The notes beneath the pieces were generated by a model that was given only the letters and a program-made list of their open reading frames with translations, was not told where the DNA came from and searched no databases. From Zeaxanthinibacter enoshimensis (GTDB taxonomy: Bacteria > Bacteroidota > Bacteroidia > Flavobacteriales > Flavobacteriaceae), in assembly GCF_004362865.1 (NCBI RefSeq), contig NZ_SNYI01000001.1:1364001-1428000 (forward strand): a stretch of 64,000 bases of DNA, written 5' to 3'. This document shows, piece after piece, positions 51,573-61,498 of this stretch (position 1 is the stretch's first letter; each line of letters opens with the position of its first letter). The translations under genes and the position numbers were made by a program.

Positions 51573-52352
51573 ACCTCCACCCCCAAAGCCACCGCCGCCG
51601 AAGCCTCCTCCGAAGCCGCCGCCAAAACCTCCTCCGCTGCCGAATCCTCCGCCGGAACTGCCACCACGGTAACCACCCCGGCCCATATTGCTCAGGATAA
51701 TCATATCCCAGATGTCGAAGCCGGATCGGCCTTTGCTTCCGGGGCCGCCGCCACGGTTCTTGCGGTTGGCGAGGATGATGATAATGACTACAAAAATGAG
51801 GAATGGCAGTATGCTGCCCAGCGGGAAACCTTTGCCGCCACGGGGTTGTGGAGTACCTGTGAATTCGCCCTGTAAGACTGCGAAAATTGCGTCAGATCCC
51901 CTGTCCAGCCCGGCGTAGTAGTCGCCTCGTTTAAACTCGGGGATAATGATGTTCTCTATGATCCTTTTGGAGAGGGCATCGGTAAGCGTGGCTTCCGTGC
52001 CGTACCCTGTATTGATGGCGATCCGGCGGTCATCCCTCGCCAGGAGTACCAAAACCCCGTTATCCTCATCGGCCTGCCCGATTCCCCAGGCCTGGCCCCA
52101 TTGGGCGCCGAGGTAATTGATGTTCTCGCCTTCGGTACTGCCGATGATGGCTATCACGATCTGGGTAGAAGTGGTATCCGAATAACGGATGAGCTTTTCC
52201 TCCAGGGCTTTTTCCTGCCCCGGGTTCAGCAGGTCTACGTAATCATAGACACTGGTCTCCTTGTCCGGCTTTTCCGGGATCTTGAACTGGGCTGATGTCG
52301 TGAACCAGCTGCAAAGAATAAGTATTAACAGGCTAACCTTTGGAAACCTCAT
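51555..52352 (-). CDS. TPM-domain protein with Gly-rich C-terminus
   Basis: 265 aa. A signal peptide (about 1-21, ending TTSAQ) is followed by a TPM domain (residues about 35-165: YVDLLNPGQEKALEEKLIRY, STQIVIAIIG, DNGVLVLLARDDRRIAINTGYG). A transmembrane helix comes next (about 182-200), then a cytoplasmic tail ending in long GGGFGGG runs. The architecture is that of YgcG-type proteins. It is the last gene of the operon with the 146-aa TPM protein, which it overlaps by 20 bp, and lemA. The TPM/LemA pairing is common, with a presumed envelope role; the biochemical function is unknown. Confidence 0.9.
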   Translation of the reverse strand: MRFPKVSLLILILCSWFTTSAQFKIPEKPDKETSVYDYVDLLNPGQEKALEEKLIRYSDTTSTQIVIAIIGSTEGENINYLGAQWGQAWGIGQADEDNGVLVLLARDDRRIAINTGYGTEATLTDALSKRIIENIIIPEFKRGDYYAGLDRGSDAIFAVLQGEFTGTPQPRGGKGFPLGSILPFLIFVVIIIILANRKNRGGGPGSKGRSGFDIWDMIILSNMGRGGYRGGSSGGGFGSGGGFGGGFGGGFGGGGFGGGGASGGW

Positions 52353-52773
52353 TGGATAGTTCGTTTCGGTTTTCCGGTCGCCACGGAAAATGGGTTTTTA
52401 ATTCCTGCCCGGCGCGCAGTATGCCTTGTACAAGACCTTGTCGGAATTCTTTATTTTTAAAATGAGCCTGCAATATGTCGCGGGTGCTGTCCCAGAAACC
52501 CTTGGGCACTTTGTCGTCTATGCCTTTATCGCCCAGGATCACGAACTTGTGGTCCCTGATGGCTACATAGATCAGTACCCCGTTCCTCTCCCGGGTATTG
52601 TCCATTTTCAGGTAGTGGAAAACTTCCTTTGCCCGCTCAAAATGATCTTTCGAGGTATGAGGTTCCAGGTGCACCCGGATCTCGCCGGAGGTGTTCTGTT
52701 CTGCCTCCAGGATAGCCTGTACAATGGCTTCCTCGTCTTCTGTGCTAAGAAACTCCTCTACCTCGTCTTTCAT
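52333..52773 (-). CDS. Short TPM-domain protein
   Basis: A 146-aa TPM domain without a signal peptide (SGEIRVHLEP, ERNGVLIYVAIRDHKFVILGDKGI, FRQGLVQGI). It is therefore cytoplasmic or peripheral. It sits directly after lemA (adjacent bases) and before the membrane-anchored TPM protein. Two TPM genes behind lemA is a frequent Bacteroidota layout. Confidence 0.9.
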   Translation of the reverse strand: MKDEVEEFLSTEDEEAIVQAILEAEQNTSGEIRVHLEPHTSKDHFERAKEVFHYLKMDNTRERNGVLIYVAIRDHKFVILGDKGIDDKVPKGFWDSTRDILQAHFKNKEFRQGLVQGILRAGQELKTHFPWRPENRNELSNEVSKG

Positions 52774-53373
52774 CTATTCAAAATCAAAGTCTACATCCGG
52801 TGCGTTTTCAGAACCGGGATCGGCCTGGTAGCGCGCCATCTTGTCAAAGTCGAATATACCGGCCAGGATCGAATTCGGGAATTTCCGGATGTGGATATTG
52901 TATACGTTTACTTCCTCGTTAAAACGGTCGCGAGCGACATTGATGCGGTTTTCAGTTCCCTCCAGCTGTGATTGCAGTTCCAGGAAATTCTGGTTCGCCT
53001 TCAGTTCGGGATAGCGCTCCACGGTTACCAGGAGTCGTGATAAGGCAGATGATAAGCCGGTCTGTGCCTGTTGGAAAGCCGCCAGTTTCTCCGGGGTCAG
53101 GTTGTCTGCGTCGATGGTGGTGGAGGTGGCTTTTGCCCTGGCCTCAATCACGTCGGTCAGCGTTCCTCTTTCAAAGTCGGCAGCACCCTGTACGGTCTTA
53201 ACCAAATTCCCGATGAGGTCGTTCCTGCGCTGGTAAGCACTCTCAACGTTAGACCATTTGGTCTTTGCATTCTCTTCGTATTTTACTGCGGTGTTGTTGA
53301 ACCCGACGGCCCACTGGTAGAGCCCTATAGCGATTACGGCAATGATAATTACCGGGATGATCCATTTTTTCAT
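52774..53373 (-). CDS. LemA family protein
   Basis: A 199-aa LemA protein: an N-terminal membrane helix (residues 4-20), then the conserved NxxxxxYExxxKxxWSxVExxYQRRxDLIxNLV segment and the coiled helices ending in FNEEVNVYNIHIRKFPNSILA. LemA proteins are membrane-anchored with an external helical domain of unknown biochemical role. Third gene of the M23-merR-lemA-TPM-TPM operon. Confidence 0.93.
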   Translation of the reverse strand: MKKWIIPVIIIAVIAIGLYQWAVGFNNTAVKYEENAKTKWSNVESAYQRRNDLIGNLVKTVQGAADFERGTLTDVIEARAKATSTTIDADNLTPEKLAAFQQAQTGLSSALSRLLVTVERYPELKANQNFLELQSQLEGTENRINVARDRFNEEVNVYNIHIRKFPNSILAGIFDFDKMARYQADPGSENAPDVDFDFE

Positions 53374-53383
53374 GGTTGGTATA

Positions 53384-53713
53384 TTAAAGTTGGTTTTTAA
53401 TTTTTTCTAATTCGGCCTTGATCCGTTCCAGTTTCTGTATGATCTCGAAATTGGACAAGGTTTTTTTTCGTTCTTCCCTTAAATGGGTCTTAGCGCCTTC
53501 CAGCGTAAATCCCCGCTCCTTGACCAGGTGGTAGATCAGCTGCAGGTTCTTGATGTCCTGGGGAGTGAATTTCCGGTTCCCCTTGGCATTCTTCTTTGGT
53601 TTAAGCACGTCAAACTCCTTCTCCCAGAATCGGATCAGGGAAGTGTTCACGTCAAAGGCCTTTGCAACTTCGCCTATGCCGTAATATCGTTTTTCAGGCA
53701 GTTCTATGTGCAT
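53384..53713 (-). CDS. MerR family transcriptional regulator
   Basis: 109 aa. The N-terminal winged helix-turn-helix (YYGIGEVAKAFDVNTSLIRFWEKEFDVLKP) is of MerR type, followed by a short coiled-coil dimerisation helix. There are no effector-binding Cys residues, so it is a short SoxR/MlrA-like form. The ATG shares a base with the TAA of the upstream M23 gene. Being inside the operon, it may regulate it. Confidence 0.92.
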   Translation of the reverse strand: MHIELPEKRYYGIGEVAKAFDVNTSLIRFWEKEFDVLKPKKNAKGNRKFTPQDIKNLQLIYHLVKERGFTLEGAKTHLREERKKTLSNFEIIQKLERIKAELEKIKNQL

Positions 53714-54690
53714 TAATCCAGGGATTGGTTTTCTTGGTTGGCAAATTTCAACATGTTCTCGAACTCCTCGGCGGTTAAACTGCCGTAATAGAAGTTGATG
53801 GGGTTGATCCGCTCATCATCCTTCCATACCTCGTAATGAAGGTGGGGGGCTTCGGACCTCCCGGTACTGCCGACAAACCCGATCAGGTCGCCCCGCTTAA
53901 CGCGTTGCCACTTTTTTACGTTATAACGGCTGAGGTGCCCATAGAGGGTCATATAGCCATAGCCGTGATCTATCCGGATATGTTTACCATATCCCGAGGA
54001 ATTATTGTCTGCCCTGATCACTTTGCCGTCGCCGGAAGCGTAGATGGGCGTACCCTTGGGTGCTGTAAAGTCCATCCCCCAGTGCATTTTCCTTGCCTTT
54101 GTAAACGGGTCAGAGCGCCACCCGTAACCTGAAGCCATCCGGGTTAGCTCCTCGTTCCGTATGGGCTGTATGGCCGGGATAGCGGCCAGTAACTTTTCTT
54201 TTTCTGCTGCCAGCTTGGTGACCTCGTCCAAAGACTTGGATTGGATGGCCATCTGTTTCTGGATGATATCCACCCGCTTGGCCGTGGCAATGATCATTTC
54301 CGAATTATTGAATCCCTCGAGGGATTTGTACCGGTTCACTCCACCAAAACCTGCCCTGCGTTGTTCCGGCGGAATGGGGTTGGCTTCAAAATAAAGCCTG
54401 TAGATATTATTATCCCTGTCCTCGATGTTGGCGAGTACTTGCTCCATCTGCTCCAGCTTCCTGTTGATGAGCTCAAACTGCAGCTCGTAATTCTTCACTT
54501 CCCTGGCCAGCGACAGTTCCCTCGGCGTGTTGAACAGGTCAGTGTTGAGCAGGATCATCAGTCCCAGGAATCCGAAGATCGCGGAAGCGAGTAAAAACAG
54601 GAAGATATTCCGGTATTTTCTGGATTTTTTGGGTTCTATCTTCCGATAGGAAAGCGTATCGGGATCGTAATAATATTTAACCTTAGACAT
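53713..54690 (-). CDS. M23 family peptidoglycan endopeptidase
   Basis: 325 aa. One N-terminal transmembrane helix (about residues 27-48), a coiled-coil region (60-180), and a LytM/M23 domain (about 185-310). The zinc ligands are visible in HWGMD, LYGHLS and HLHYEV. The intact HxxxD and HxH motifs indicate an active peptidoglycan hydrolase facing the periplasm. First gene of a five-gene operon; divergent from alaS. Confidence 0.93.
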   Translation of the reverse strand: MSKVKYYYDPDTLSYRKIEPKKSRKYRNIFLFLLASAIFGFLGLMILLNTDLFNTPRELSLAREVKNYELQFELINRKLEQMEQVLANIEDRDNNIYRLYFEANPIPPEQRRAGFGGVNRYKSLEGFNNSEMIIATAKRVDIIQKQMAIQSKSLDEVTKLAAEKEKLLAAIPAIQPIRNEELTRMASGYGWRSDPFTKARKMHWGMDFTAPKGTPIYASGDGKVIRADNNSSGYGKHIRIDHGYGYMTLYGHLSRYNVKKWQRVKRGDLIGFVGSTGRSEAPHLHYEVWKDDERINPINFYYGSLTAEEFENMLKFANQENQSLD

Positions 54691-54705
54691 GTATGGATTT
54701 TATCC

Positions 54706-54713
54706 TATTTTTG
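54706..54713 (+). promoter_or_regulatory. Possible -7 element for alaS
   Basis: TATTTTTG fits TAnnTTTG and lies in the short divergent gap between the M23 gene and alaS, about 80 bp before the chosen alaS ATG. A -33 box is not evident. Confidence 0.4.
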
Positions 54714-54793
54714 TGCCTCTGCGGGGTGCGTCTAACAAATATAAAAATTGTTTCGCACAAAGCGCTAAAATTAGTAAAACCTTGCCTTTTTAT

Positions 54794-57409
54794 ATGAACT
54801 CTAAGGATATCCGTTCTACCTTTTTAAATTTTTTCCGGGACAAAAAACATAAGATCGTTCCATCGGCCCCGATGGTCATCAAGGACGATCCCACACTGAT
54901 GTTTACCAACGCCGGGATGAACCAGTTCAAGGAGTTTTTCCTGGGGATAAATACCCCTGCGGACAGGAGGGTGACGGATACGCAGAAATGCCTCAGGGTG
55001 AGTGGAAAGCACAACGACCTGGAAGAGGTGGGGAAGGATACCTACCACCACACCATGTTCGAGATGCTTGGCAACTGGAGCTTTGGGGATTACTTCAAGA
55101 AGGAAGCGATCGAGTGGGCCTGGGAATTACTGACCGAGGTGTACAAGATAGATAAGGACAGGCTCTATATCTCCGTGTTCGAAGGAAGCGACGATGACGA
55201 TAAACTTACCCTGGACCAGGAGGCTTTTGACCTGTGGAAAACTATTGTCCCCGAAGACCGTATCCTGATGGGGGATAAGAAGGACAATTTCTGGGAAATG
55301 GGAGACCAGGGACCCTGCGGTCCTTGCTCGGAGATCCATGTGGATCTCAGGAGTGACGAAGAAAGACAGAAGGTGTCCGGGGCATCACTGGTGAACCAGG
55401 ATCACCCGCTGGTGGTAGAGATCTGGAACCTCGTATTTATACAGTACAACCGGAAAGCAGATGGCAGGCTGGAACCATTGCCCGAGAAACACGTGGACAC
55501 CGGGATGGGCTTTGAGCGTCTATGTATGGTGCTCCAGGGGAAACAATCCAACTACGATACGGATGTCTTTACTCCACTGATCGCCGAGATCAGTAAGATC
55601 ACCAACAAGACCTACGGGAAAGATGAGCAGGTAGATATCGCCATCAGGGTTATTGCAGACCACATCCGCGCGGTATCATTCGCCATTGCCGATGGGCAAT
55701 TGCCCAGCAATACCGGTGCCGGGTACGTCATCCGCAGGATACTCCGCCGTGCCATCCGTTACGGCTTTACCTACCTGGATACCCAGGAGGCATTCATGTA
55801 CAAACTGGTAGGCAAACTTACCTCCCAGATGGGCGAGGCCTACCCCGAACTGAAAGAACAGGAACAGCTGGTGACCAACGTGGTAAAGGAAGAGGAACAT
55901 GCCTTCCTCAGGACGCTGGAGCAAGGGTTGCAGTTGCTGGATAATATGATCGCCGGAATGAAGGGGAAGGTCATGGATGGCCGGAAAGCTTTTGAACTTT
56001 ACGATACCTTCGGTTTCCCCATCGACCTTACCGCGCTTATCCTGGAAGAAAAAGGGTATTCCCTCGATGCGGAAGGATTTGATGAAGCCATGCAGGAACA
56101 GAAGAGCAGGTCTAAGAAAGCTTCTGTAGTTACAAAAGGGGACTGGACCGTCCTCAGTGATGATAAGGAACAGGAATTTGTGGGGTACGATACCCTCGAG
56201 GCCGACGTTAAGCTGGTAAAATACCGTAAACTGAGTTCCAAGAAGGAAGGAGACCATTACCAGATGGTCTTTAACCTGACCCCGTTCTATGCCGAAGGTG
56301 GAGGACAGGTGGGGGACCAGGGGGTGCTGACAAGTGCTAAAGGTGATAAGATACGGATCGCCGATACCCGCAAAGAGAACAACGAGATCGTGCATATTGC
56401 CAGTGAACTGCCGGCAGACCTGCAAGCCACTTACCATGCCAGCGTAGACCTGCAGAAGCGCAGGCTGACGGCGAGGAACCATACCGCCACCCACTTGCTG
56501 CACCAGGCATTGCGAGAGGTGCTGGGTAGCCACGTGGAGCAGAAAGGCTCGGCAGTACACGCCAAAGGCCTGCGATTTGATTTCTCCCATTTCGCGAAAA
56601 TGACCGAAGAAGAGATCGCCCGAGTAGAAGCCTTTGTGAACGAAAGAATAGAGGAGCAACTGCCGTTAAAGGAGCAGCGTGCCATCCCTATGGAAAAGGC
56701 CCTGCAAGAAGGAGCCATAGCGCTTTTTGGTGAAAAATACGGGGATGCGGTAAGAACAGTGCGCTTCGGGGATTCCATGGAACTCTGTGGAGGTACCCAC
56801 GTACAGAACACGGCCGAGATTTGGCAGTTCAAGATCACCTCGGAAGGTGGTATCGCGGCAGGTATCCGGCGAATAGAGGCAATCACCTCCCAAGCCGTAA
56901 AAGAATATTACAGGAAAACCGGCGAGGAGCTGCAGGCGGTCAAAGAAGCGCTTAAGAATGCCAAAGATCCTGTGAAGGCTGTAGTCTCCTTACAGGATGA
57001 GAATTCGCGCCTGAAAAAAGAACTGGAAGGCCTGCAGAAGGATAAGGCCAAACAATTGCGATCCGAATTACTCGGGGAGCTGGCCGAGGTAAACGGCACC
57101 CATTTCCTGGCCCGTAAGGTGGACCTGGATGCGGGGGCGATCAAAGACCTGGCCTTCGAGATGGGTCAGCAGTATGACGACCTGTTTCTCCTGCTCGCTT
57201 CTGAGCAGAATGGGAAGGCAGTACTCTCCTGCTATATTTCCAAGCCACTGGTGGCGAGCAAAGAGCTGAATGCGGGTACTATTGTCCGGGAACTGGGTAA
57301 ATATATCCAGGGTGGAGGAGGCGGGCAGCCTTTCTTTGCCACTGCCGGGGGGAAGAATCCCGATGGAATTGCTGAGGCCCTGGAAGCGGCTAAGCAGTAT
57401 ATAGACTGA
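54794..57409 (+). CDS. alaS: Alanyl-tRNA synthetase
   Basis: An 871-aa class II synthetase that charges tRNA-Ala. The catalytic core starts [19 protein letters not shown] and contains [13 protein letters not shown]. The editing domain has [12 protein letters not shown] and CGGTH zinc/editing motifs, and the C-terminal DHHA1 region ends in [13 protein letters not shown]. The ATG at 54794 matches the family start; the frame is open 35 codons further upstream. Full length. The GSCFA gene follows after 1 bp. Confidence 0.98.
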   Translation: MNSKDIRSTFLNFFRDKKHKIVPSAPMVIKDDPTLMFTNAGMNQFKEFFLGINTPADRRVTDTQKCLRVSGKHNDLEEVGKDTYHHTMFEMLGNWSFGDYFKKEAIEWAWELLTEVYKIDKDRLYISVFEGSDDDDKLTLDQEAFDLWKTIVPEDRILMGDKKDNFWEMGDQGPCGPCSEIHVDLRSDEERQKVSGASLVNQDHPLVVEIWNLVFIQYNRKADGRLEPLPEKHVDTGMGFERLCMVLQGKQSNYDTDVFTPLIAEISKITNKTYGKDEQVDIAIRVIADHIRAVSFAIADGQLPSNTGAGYVIRRILRRAIRYGFTYLDTQEAFMYKLVGKLTSQMGEAYPELKEQEQLVTNVVKEEEHAFLRTLEQGLQLLDNMIAGMKGKVMDGRKAFELYDTFGFPIDLTALILEEKGYSLDAEGFDEAMQEQKSRSKKASVVTKGDWTVLSDDKEQEFVGYDTLEADVKLVKYRKLSSKKEGDHYQMVFNLTPFYAEGGGQVGDQGVLTSAKGDKIRIADTRKENNEIVHIASELPADLQATYHASVDLQKRRLTARNHTATHLLHQALREVLGSHVEQKGSAVHAKGLRFDFSHFAKMTEEEIARVEAFVNERIEEQLPLKEQRAIPMEKALQEGAIALFGEKYGDAVRTVRFGDSMELCGGTHVQNTAEIWQFKITSEGGIAAGIRRIEAITSQAVKEYYRKTGEELQAVKEALKNAKDPVKAVVSLQDENSRLKKELEGLQKDKAKQLRSELLGELAEVNGTHFLARKVDLDAGAIKDLAFEMGQQYDDLFLLLASEQNGKAVLSCYISKPLVASKELNAGTIVRELGKYIQGGGGGQPFFATAGGKNPDGIAEALEAAKQYID

Positions 57410-57410
57410 T

Positions 57411-58346
57411 ATGGAACTTCTTACCAGGGTACCGATAAGCAATTCGGCCCATCCTATAGATTACAGCTCAAAGGTACTGGTCCTCGGATCCTGTTTTGCC
57501 GAGCATATAGGGGGTAAACTCGGGTATTACCAATTCCGGTCCCTGCTGAACCCGTTTGGTATCATCTACCAGCCCCAGGCCATTTACGAAATTGTCAGGC
57601 GATCCCTGGAGAAGGATCATTTCACCGGGGATGATCTTTTTTTTCTTAACGAACGCTGGCATTGTTTCGCGGTGCATTCAGACCTCAGTCATACCGACAA
57701 GGATACGCTGTTGCGCAACCTGAACGGTGCCCTGGACGAGACAGCCGCCTACATAAAGAAAGCCACGCATTTACTGATCACCCTTGGCACGGCATGGGTC
57801 TACCGCTATAAAAGAACGGGGAAACTGGTAGCGAACTGCCATAAGGTGCCTCAGCGCGAATTCCGGAAAGAACTATTGACTCAGCCCGTGATCGCTGGTT
57901 ACCTGGAGCAACTGGCCCAACTGGTGCGCAAGGTGAATCCGGGGTTGCAAATCGTATACACGGTTTCCCCTGTAAGGCACCTCAGGGACGGGTTCACCGA
58001 GAACCAACGCAGTAAAGCTCATTTGATCGCTGCGGTACATACCTTGAAAGGAGCGACTTACTTCCCTTCTTATGAACTGATGATGGATGAATTGAGGGAT
58101 TACCGTTTCTACGGGCCTGATATGGTACATCCCAACGAGATCGCGATCAATTACATCTGGGAACGTTTTAAAGCCTCATCAGTTGCTGCCGGGGCTTACC
58201 CCGTAATGGAGCAGGTAGAAGCCGTCCGGAGAGGAAAGGCACACAGACCGTATAATCCCAATTCCCAGGCACATCGCAGTTTCCTGCAATCCCTGGAACA
58301 GAAGATTACCGATCTTAAGAGATCATATCCCTTTATGGAATTCTAG
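57411..58346 (+). CDS. GSCFA domain protein
   Basis: A 311-aa protein named for its N-terminal motif, here LGSCFAEHIGGKLGYY (residues about 27-42), followed by the conserved NPFGIIYQP and a C-terminal VHPN segment. The fold is of SGNH-hydrolase type, with Ser of GSCFA and DMVHPNE as likely catalytic elements. Substrate unknown. It follows alaS after one base, so it is cotranscribed; in Bacteroidota this pairing is common. Confidence 0.92.
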   Translation: MELLTRVPISNSAHPIDYSSKVLVLGSCFAEHIGGKLGYYQFRSLLNPFGIIYQPQAIYEIVRRSLEKDHFTGDDLFFLNERWHCFAVHSDLSHTDKDTLLRNLNGALDETAAYIKKATHLLITLGTAWVYRYKRTGKLVANCHKVPQREFRKELLTQPVIAGYLEQLAQLVRKVNPGLQIVYTVSPVRHLRDGFTENQRSKAHLIAAVHTLKGATYFPSYELMMDELRDYRFYGPDMVHPNEIAINYIWERFKASSVAAGAYPVMEQVEAVRRGKAHRPYNPNSQAHRSFLQSLEQKITDLKRSYPFMEF

Positions 58347-58370
58347 ATCATTATGGCAGATTCCCTGTGC

Positions 58371-60122
58371 TCAGGGGACCAGGGTCTGGTCTACCAATGC
58401 CAGGCCGTCATCGATCAGGTGCCCCAGGTGGGGATTCTCTTCCTTGACCCGGTTCAGGTGTGCTGCAATTTCCTGCGCAAACTCGTGGTTGTTGCTCTCA
58501 ACGGCCAGTTCGTATAGTTCCACAGACAGTAACCAGTCGTTAGGATAGTGCTTAACTATTTCCTTGAAAACCTTATTCCTTGATACTGTAGTGTTCTTCC
58601 CTTCCCGGAAATGACGGATCTGCTCGTAGAAGGATGCGAGCCTCTTGCGTTCGGGGGAACGGTTGTCCTTAGGCGGGGTCTGGGAGATCTCGTGGGTGAT
58701 GAGATCAAAACTCTGCAGGTCTGCCGGACCGTTGTAAGCAGAAATGATTCGCTCTCCAACTGCCATGCTGTACAGGTTTTCATTAGAAGCGAAGATCACT
58801 TTGTCTTCGTGGGTAACCTTACAATTTCGGAAGGTGATCAGGATGATCTCACCCTTCAGGTTCCTGGTGCCTGTCACGATCTCACCCTCAATGGTCACTC
58901 CTCCTTCGAATTCGAGATTCACCGTCTCTCCTTCGTATATATTATAGGCTTTCAGGTCTACCGGGCTCATATCTTCTATGGGCAGGTTGATCCCTTTTAA
59001 TTTGCCGATGGGGGTTCCGAATCCGGTACTGTGATGACGGGTACTGTGCCCCACCAGTTCGCGATCCCGGAATGCCAGTGCGGCAGGACCCACGGCTTGT
59101 ACATATACCGGCTTTCCTTCATGGGCGATCACCTCCTTGAATACCCCGGATATCTGTAACCCGGTACTTAGTTCAATGGTGCCCAGGGCATCGGAATGGA
59201 TGAGCTTCTCAACGCCTTCCAGTCCGCCTTTCCTGAGGGCCATGGTATTGGCAAATTCCTCCAGCACCTGGCTGAGGTACGCAAAGTCGGGCGTTACGAA
59301 CAACTGTGGCTGGGGTTTGGTAATATCGAACGATGTCTGTGCGGCTTCGATGGAATAGGGGATCTTTTTCACCTTATCAGTCATGCACCAAGCGCTTTCA
59401 CCGATAGAGGAGAGTAATCCTGCGCCATAGATCTTAGGCTGATCCAGGCTGCCGATCAGGCCGTATTCTACGGTCCACCAGTGGAGGTTACGGATAAGGG
59501 CCATTTCGCTGGGTTCGCCCATATTCTCCTGCAGGTATTCTATATGTTTCTCGGCTTTTTCTATTTCGTCCTCGGGGGTGTCTTCAGCCTCCTTGATGAT
59601 GGATAAATGGCGGACAGCCTCGTAGAGTTCATAATCCCTTGCACTGGAGATGGCCTTACTGCCTATTTCCCCGAAACGCCTGAGGTATTCCGAGTACTCC
59701 GGGTTTGCAATGATAGGGGCATGCCCGGCTCCTTCGTGGATAATGTCCGGGGCAGGGGTGTATTCTATGTGGTTGAGCTGCCTGATATCCGAGGCAATCA
59801 CCAGCACGTTGTAAGCCTGGAATTCCATGAAGGCCGAGGGCGGTATAAAGCCATCTACTGCAACGGCAGCCCAGCCTATTTCCTTCAGGATACGGTTCAT
59901 CCCGTACATATTGGGAATATGATCAATGCTGATACCAGTTTTCTTCAGGCCTTCGAGATACGAGGAATGAGCAACCTTGCTGAGGTAGTCCACGTTCTTA
60001 CGCATAACATACCGCCAGACCGCCTGGTCTATAGCTGTATAGGAATCGTAATGCTGTGGCTTTATATATTGCTTTAAATGCTTGGGTAACTTGTCCAGTA
60101 TAGGATTACTCTCGTAAGACAT
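58371..60122 (-). CDS. Aromatic amino acid hydroxylase (phenylalanine 4-monooxygenase-like)
   Basis: A 583-aa non-haem iron, pterin-dependent hydroxylase. Iron ligands are visible as H129 and H134 in IHEGAGH and E219 in WWTVEYGL. The N-terminal 330 residues form the catalytic domain. The additional C-terminal 250 residues, typical of Bacteroidota members, are unassigned. It would convert Phe to Tyr for catabolism or other products. Monocistronic, convergent with the GSCFA gene, with a terminator just upstream for the preceding gene. Confidence 0.92.
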   Translation of the reverse strand: MSYESNPILDKLPKHLKQYIKPQHYDSYTAIDQAVWRYVMRKNVDYLSKVAHSSYLEGLKKTGISIDHIPNMYGMNRILKEIGWAAVAVDGFIPPSAFMEFQAYNVLVIASDIRQLNHIEYTPAPDIIHEGAGHAPIIANPEYSEYLRRFGEIGSKAISSARDYELYEAVRHLSIIKEAEDTPEDEIEKAEKHIEYLQENMGEPSEMALIRNLHWWTVEYGLIGSLDQPKIYGAGLLSSIGESAWCMTDKVKKIPYSIEAAQTSFDITKPQPQLFVTPDFAYLSQVLEEFANTMALRKGGLEGVEKLIHSDALGTIELSTGLQISGVFKEVIAHEGKPVYVQAVGPAALAFRDRELVGHSTRHHSTGFGTPIGKLKGINLPIEDMSPVDLKAYNIYEGETVNLEFEGGVTIEGEIVTGTRNLKGEIILITFRNCKVTHEDKVIFASNENLYSMAVGERIISAYNGPADLQSFDLITHEISQTPPKDNRSPERKRLASFYEQIRHFREGKNTTVSRNKVFKEIVKHYPNDWLLSVELYELAVESNNHEFAQEIAAHLNRVKEENPHLGHLIDDGLALVDQTLVP

Positions 60123-60150
60123 TCGTTCAAAATTTTCTACCGTAAATATA

Positions 60151-60174
60151 CAAAAAACCGCCCGAAAAGGGCGG
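60151..60174 (-). terminator. Intrinsic terminator of the DUF4136 gene
   Basis: On the minus strand CCGCCC and GGGCGG form a 6-bp stem with a 5-nt loop, followed by a run of six T residues. It lies 8 bp after the DUF4136 stop and before the hydroxylase start. Confidence 0.85.
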
Positions 60175-60181
60175 TCGAAGT

Positions 60182-60769
60182 TTATTTGGCACCTGCCCTG
60201 TTTGGCGGGTACTCAGCCAGTATTTCACGTACGAATTCTTTGATCCGTGCTTCTTTCTTTTCAATATTTCCTGAATAGTTCAGGGAACCTGCACCGCGGC
60301 CCTGCCATACCAGGTCTTTGGTCCTGGCATCGATCAGGTCTATAAAGAGAGAACCTTCTGTCGTGGTGGAAACGTTATAGCCTCCCCAGCCCGGCCATCC
60401 GAAGCCATAAGGGTTCCAGGCGTTCCAGCCCCAACCCCAGCCCCAACCCCAGCCCCAGCCTGCGCCAAAGCGGTTGTTGTAGACATCTACCCGTTCTTTT
60501 TCCCGGGTGAAAATGCTTACCAGGAGATCGGGATCCTGGGATTTGACAAACCCGCGGGAATCCATCTCGGCTTCAATCGCCCTGAGAATACGCTTCTTAT
60601 CAAGGTCGGAGATCTCTGCCTGGTCTATCCCTGTTTTATAAAAGGCATAACTTTTGTAAGTATTAAAATCGGCCCGGGTATCGTAATCGGTAGCGACACG
60701 AACCGAGACACATGCGCTGGCCACAAGTAATAGCAGTACCGGTAGCCCAAGTAGTTTGAATCTTTTCAT
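60182..60769 (-). CDS. DUF4136 lipoprotein with Gly-Trp repeat
   Basis: 195 aa with a lipoprotein signal ending at Cys20 (LLVASAC). The DUF4136 fold follows (YDTRADFNTYKSYAFY, DLLVSIFTREKERV, GSLFIDLIDARTKDLVWQGRGAG). In its centre sits a striking GWGWGWGWGW run (residues about 105-114) continuing into WNAWNPYGFGW. Outer-membrane or periplasmic lipoproteins of unknown function. Length is normal. Confidence 0.92.
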   Translation of the reverse strand: MKRFKLLGLPVLLLLVASACVSVRVATDYDTRADFNTYKSYAFYKTGIDQAEISDLDKKRILRAIEAEMDSRGFVKSQDPDLLVSIFTREKERVDVYNNRFGAGWGWGWGWGWGWNAWNPYGFGWPGWGGYNVSTTTEGSLFIDLIDARTKDLVWQGRGAGSLNYSGNIEKKEARIKEFVREILAEYPPNRAGAK

Positions 60770-60831
60770 AGTATTTTTTTTAGAACAACGTAATTGAAAA
60801 AGTCACAAATACCATGCCGAAAGCCCCAGTT

Positions 60832-60990
60832 TCAGTAACTGTTGGTTTTAGCGTCATAGCCATAAGGACAGTGCCTGCAGCCGCTTTCACAACAATAGCC
60901 TCTCTTGAGAAGATACTGTGCAGTGAAAACCCTGTATCCTTCCTTGGTCAGGTAGTAATCTCCTTCCTCGGCAGGAATAAATTTCTTCAT
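60832..60990 (-). CDS. DUF5522 small Cys-rich protein
   Basis: A 52-aa protein read from the ATG at 60990 to the TGA at 60832. It carries the DUF5522 signature GYCCESGCRHCPYGY at residues 31-45, whose four Cys and one His probably bind a metal. The N-terminus EEGDYYLTKEGYRVFTAQYL is also typical. Function unknown. Confidence 0.9.
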   Translation of the reverse strand: MKKFIPAEEGDYYLTKEGYRVFTAQYLLKRGYCCESGCRHCPYGYDAKTNSY

Positions 60991-61170
60991 GGGGGATCCG
61001 TTTTGTTTTTACAAAATTAATGAATTAATAATTTGAAGATACGTGTCCCAATTAGCGTGAAGGTAGGTCAGAATTAACGATTTAACGTAATTTTTTGCTC
61101 TAAAACACGGATATGCAGTGGTTTTGGAATTATACCTGTAACTTTAGTTTTATAAAATAAGACTCCGTTT

Positions 61171-61494
61171 ATGATAGTGGTTTTCCGCCCAATCTTTCTT
61201 AAGAATTATGTTGGCCTGTCCTTATGGCCACTGATCATCCTCAAGGCCGATGCCTTGCGGAAAGATGCGGTGCTGATCAACCATGAAAGGATCCACCTGA
61301 GACAGCAGCAGGAATTACTGATTCTTCCCTTCTATATTTTATACTTCACTGAATGGCTGGTCAGGATGCTCATATACAGGGATGCATACAAAGCCTATAA
61401 GAACCTGAGTTTTGAAAGGGAAGCATACGAACAGGAAAGCAAGCTGGACTACCTTCAGAACCGTAAACCCTTCGCATTTATTAAATATCTTTGA
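61171..61494 (+). CDS. Small membrane protein with HExxH motif
   Basis: 107 aa. NHERIHLRQQQEL at residues about 38-50 contains an HExxH zinc motif, followed by a hydrophobic helix (LLILPFYILYFTEWLVRMLIY). It resembles the minimal metalloprotease-like core of M56-type proteins, with conserved YEQESKLDYL near the end. Whether it is an active protease is unclear. It ends 4 bp before the PLP enzyme gene, so it is in its operon. Confidence 0.8.
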   Translation: MIVVFRPIFLKNYVGLSLWPLIILKADALRKDAVLINHERIHLRQQQELLILPFYILYFTEWLVRMLIYRDAYKAYKNLSFEREAYEQESKLDYLQNRKPFAFIKYL

Positions 61495-61498
61495 GGCC

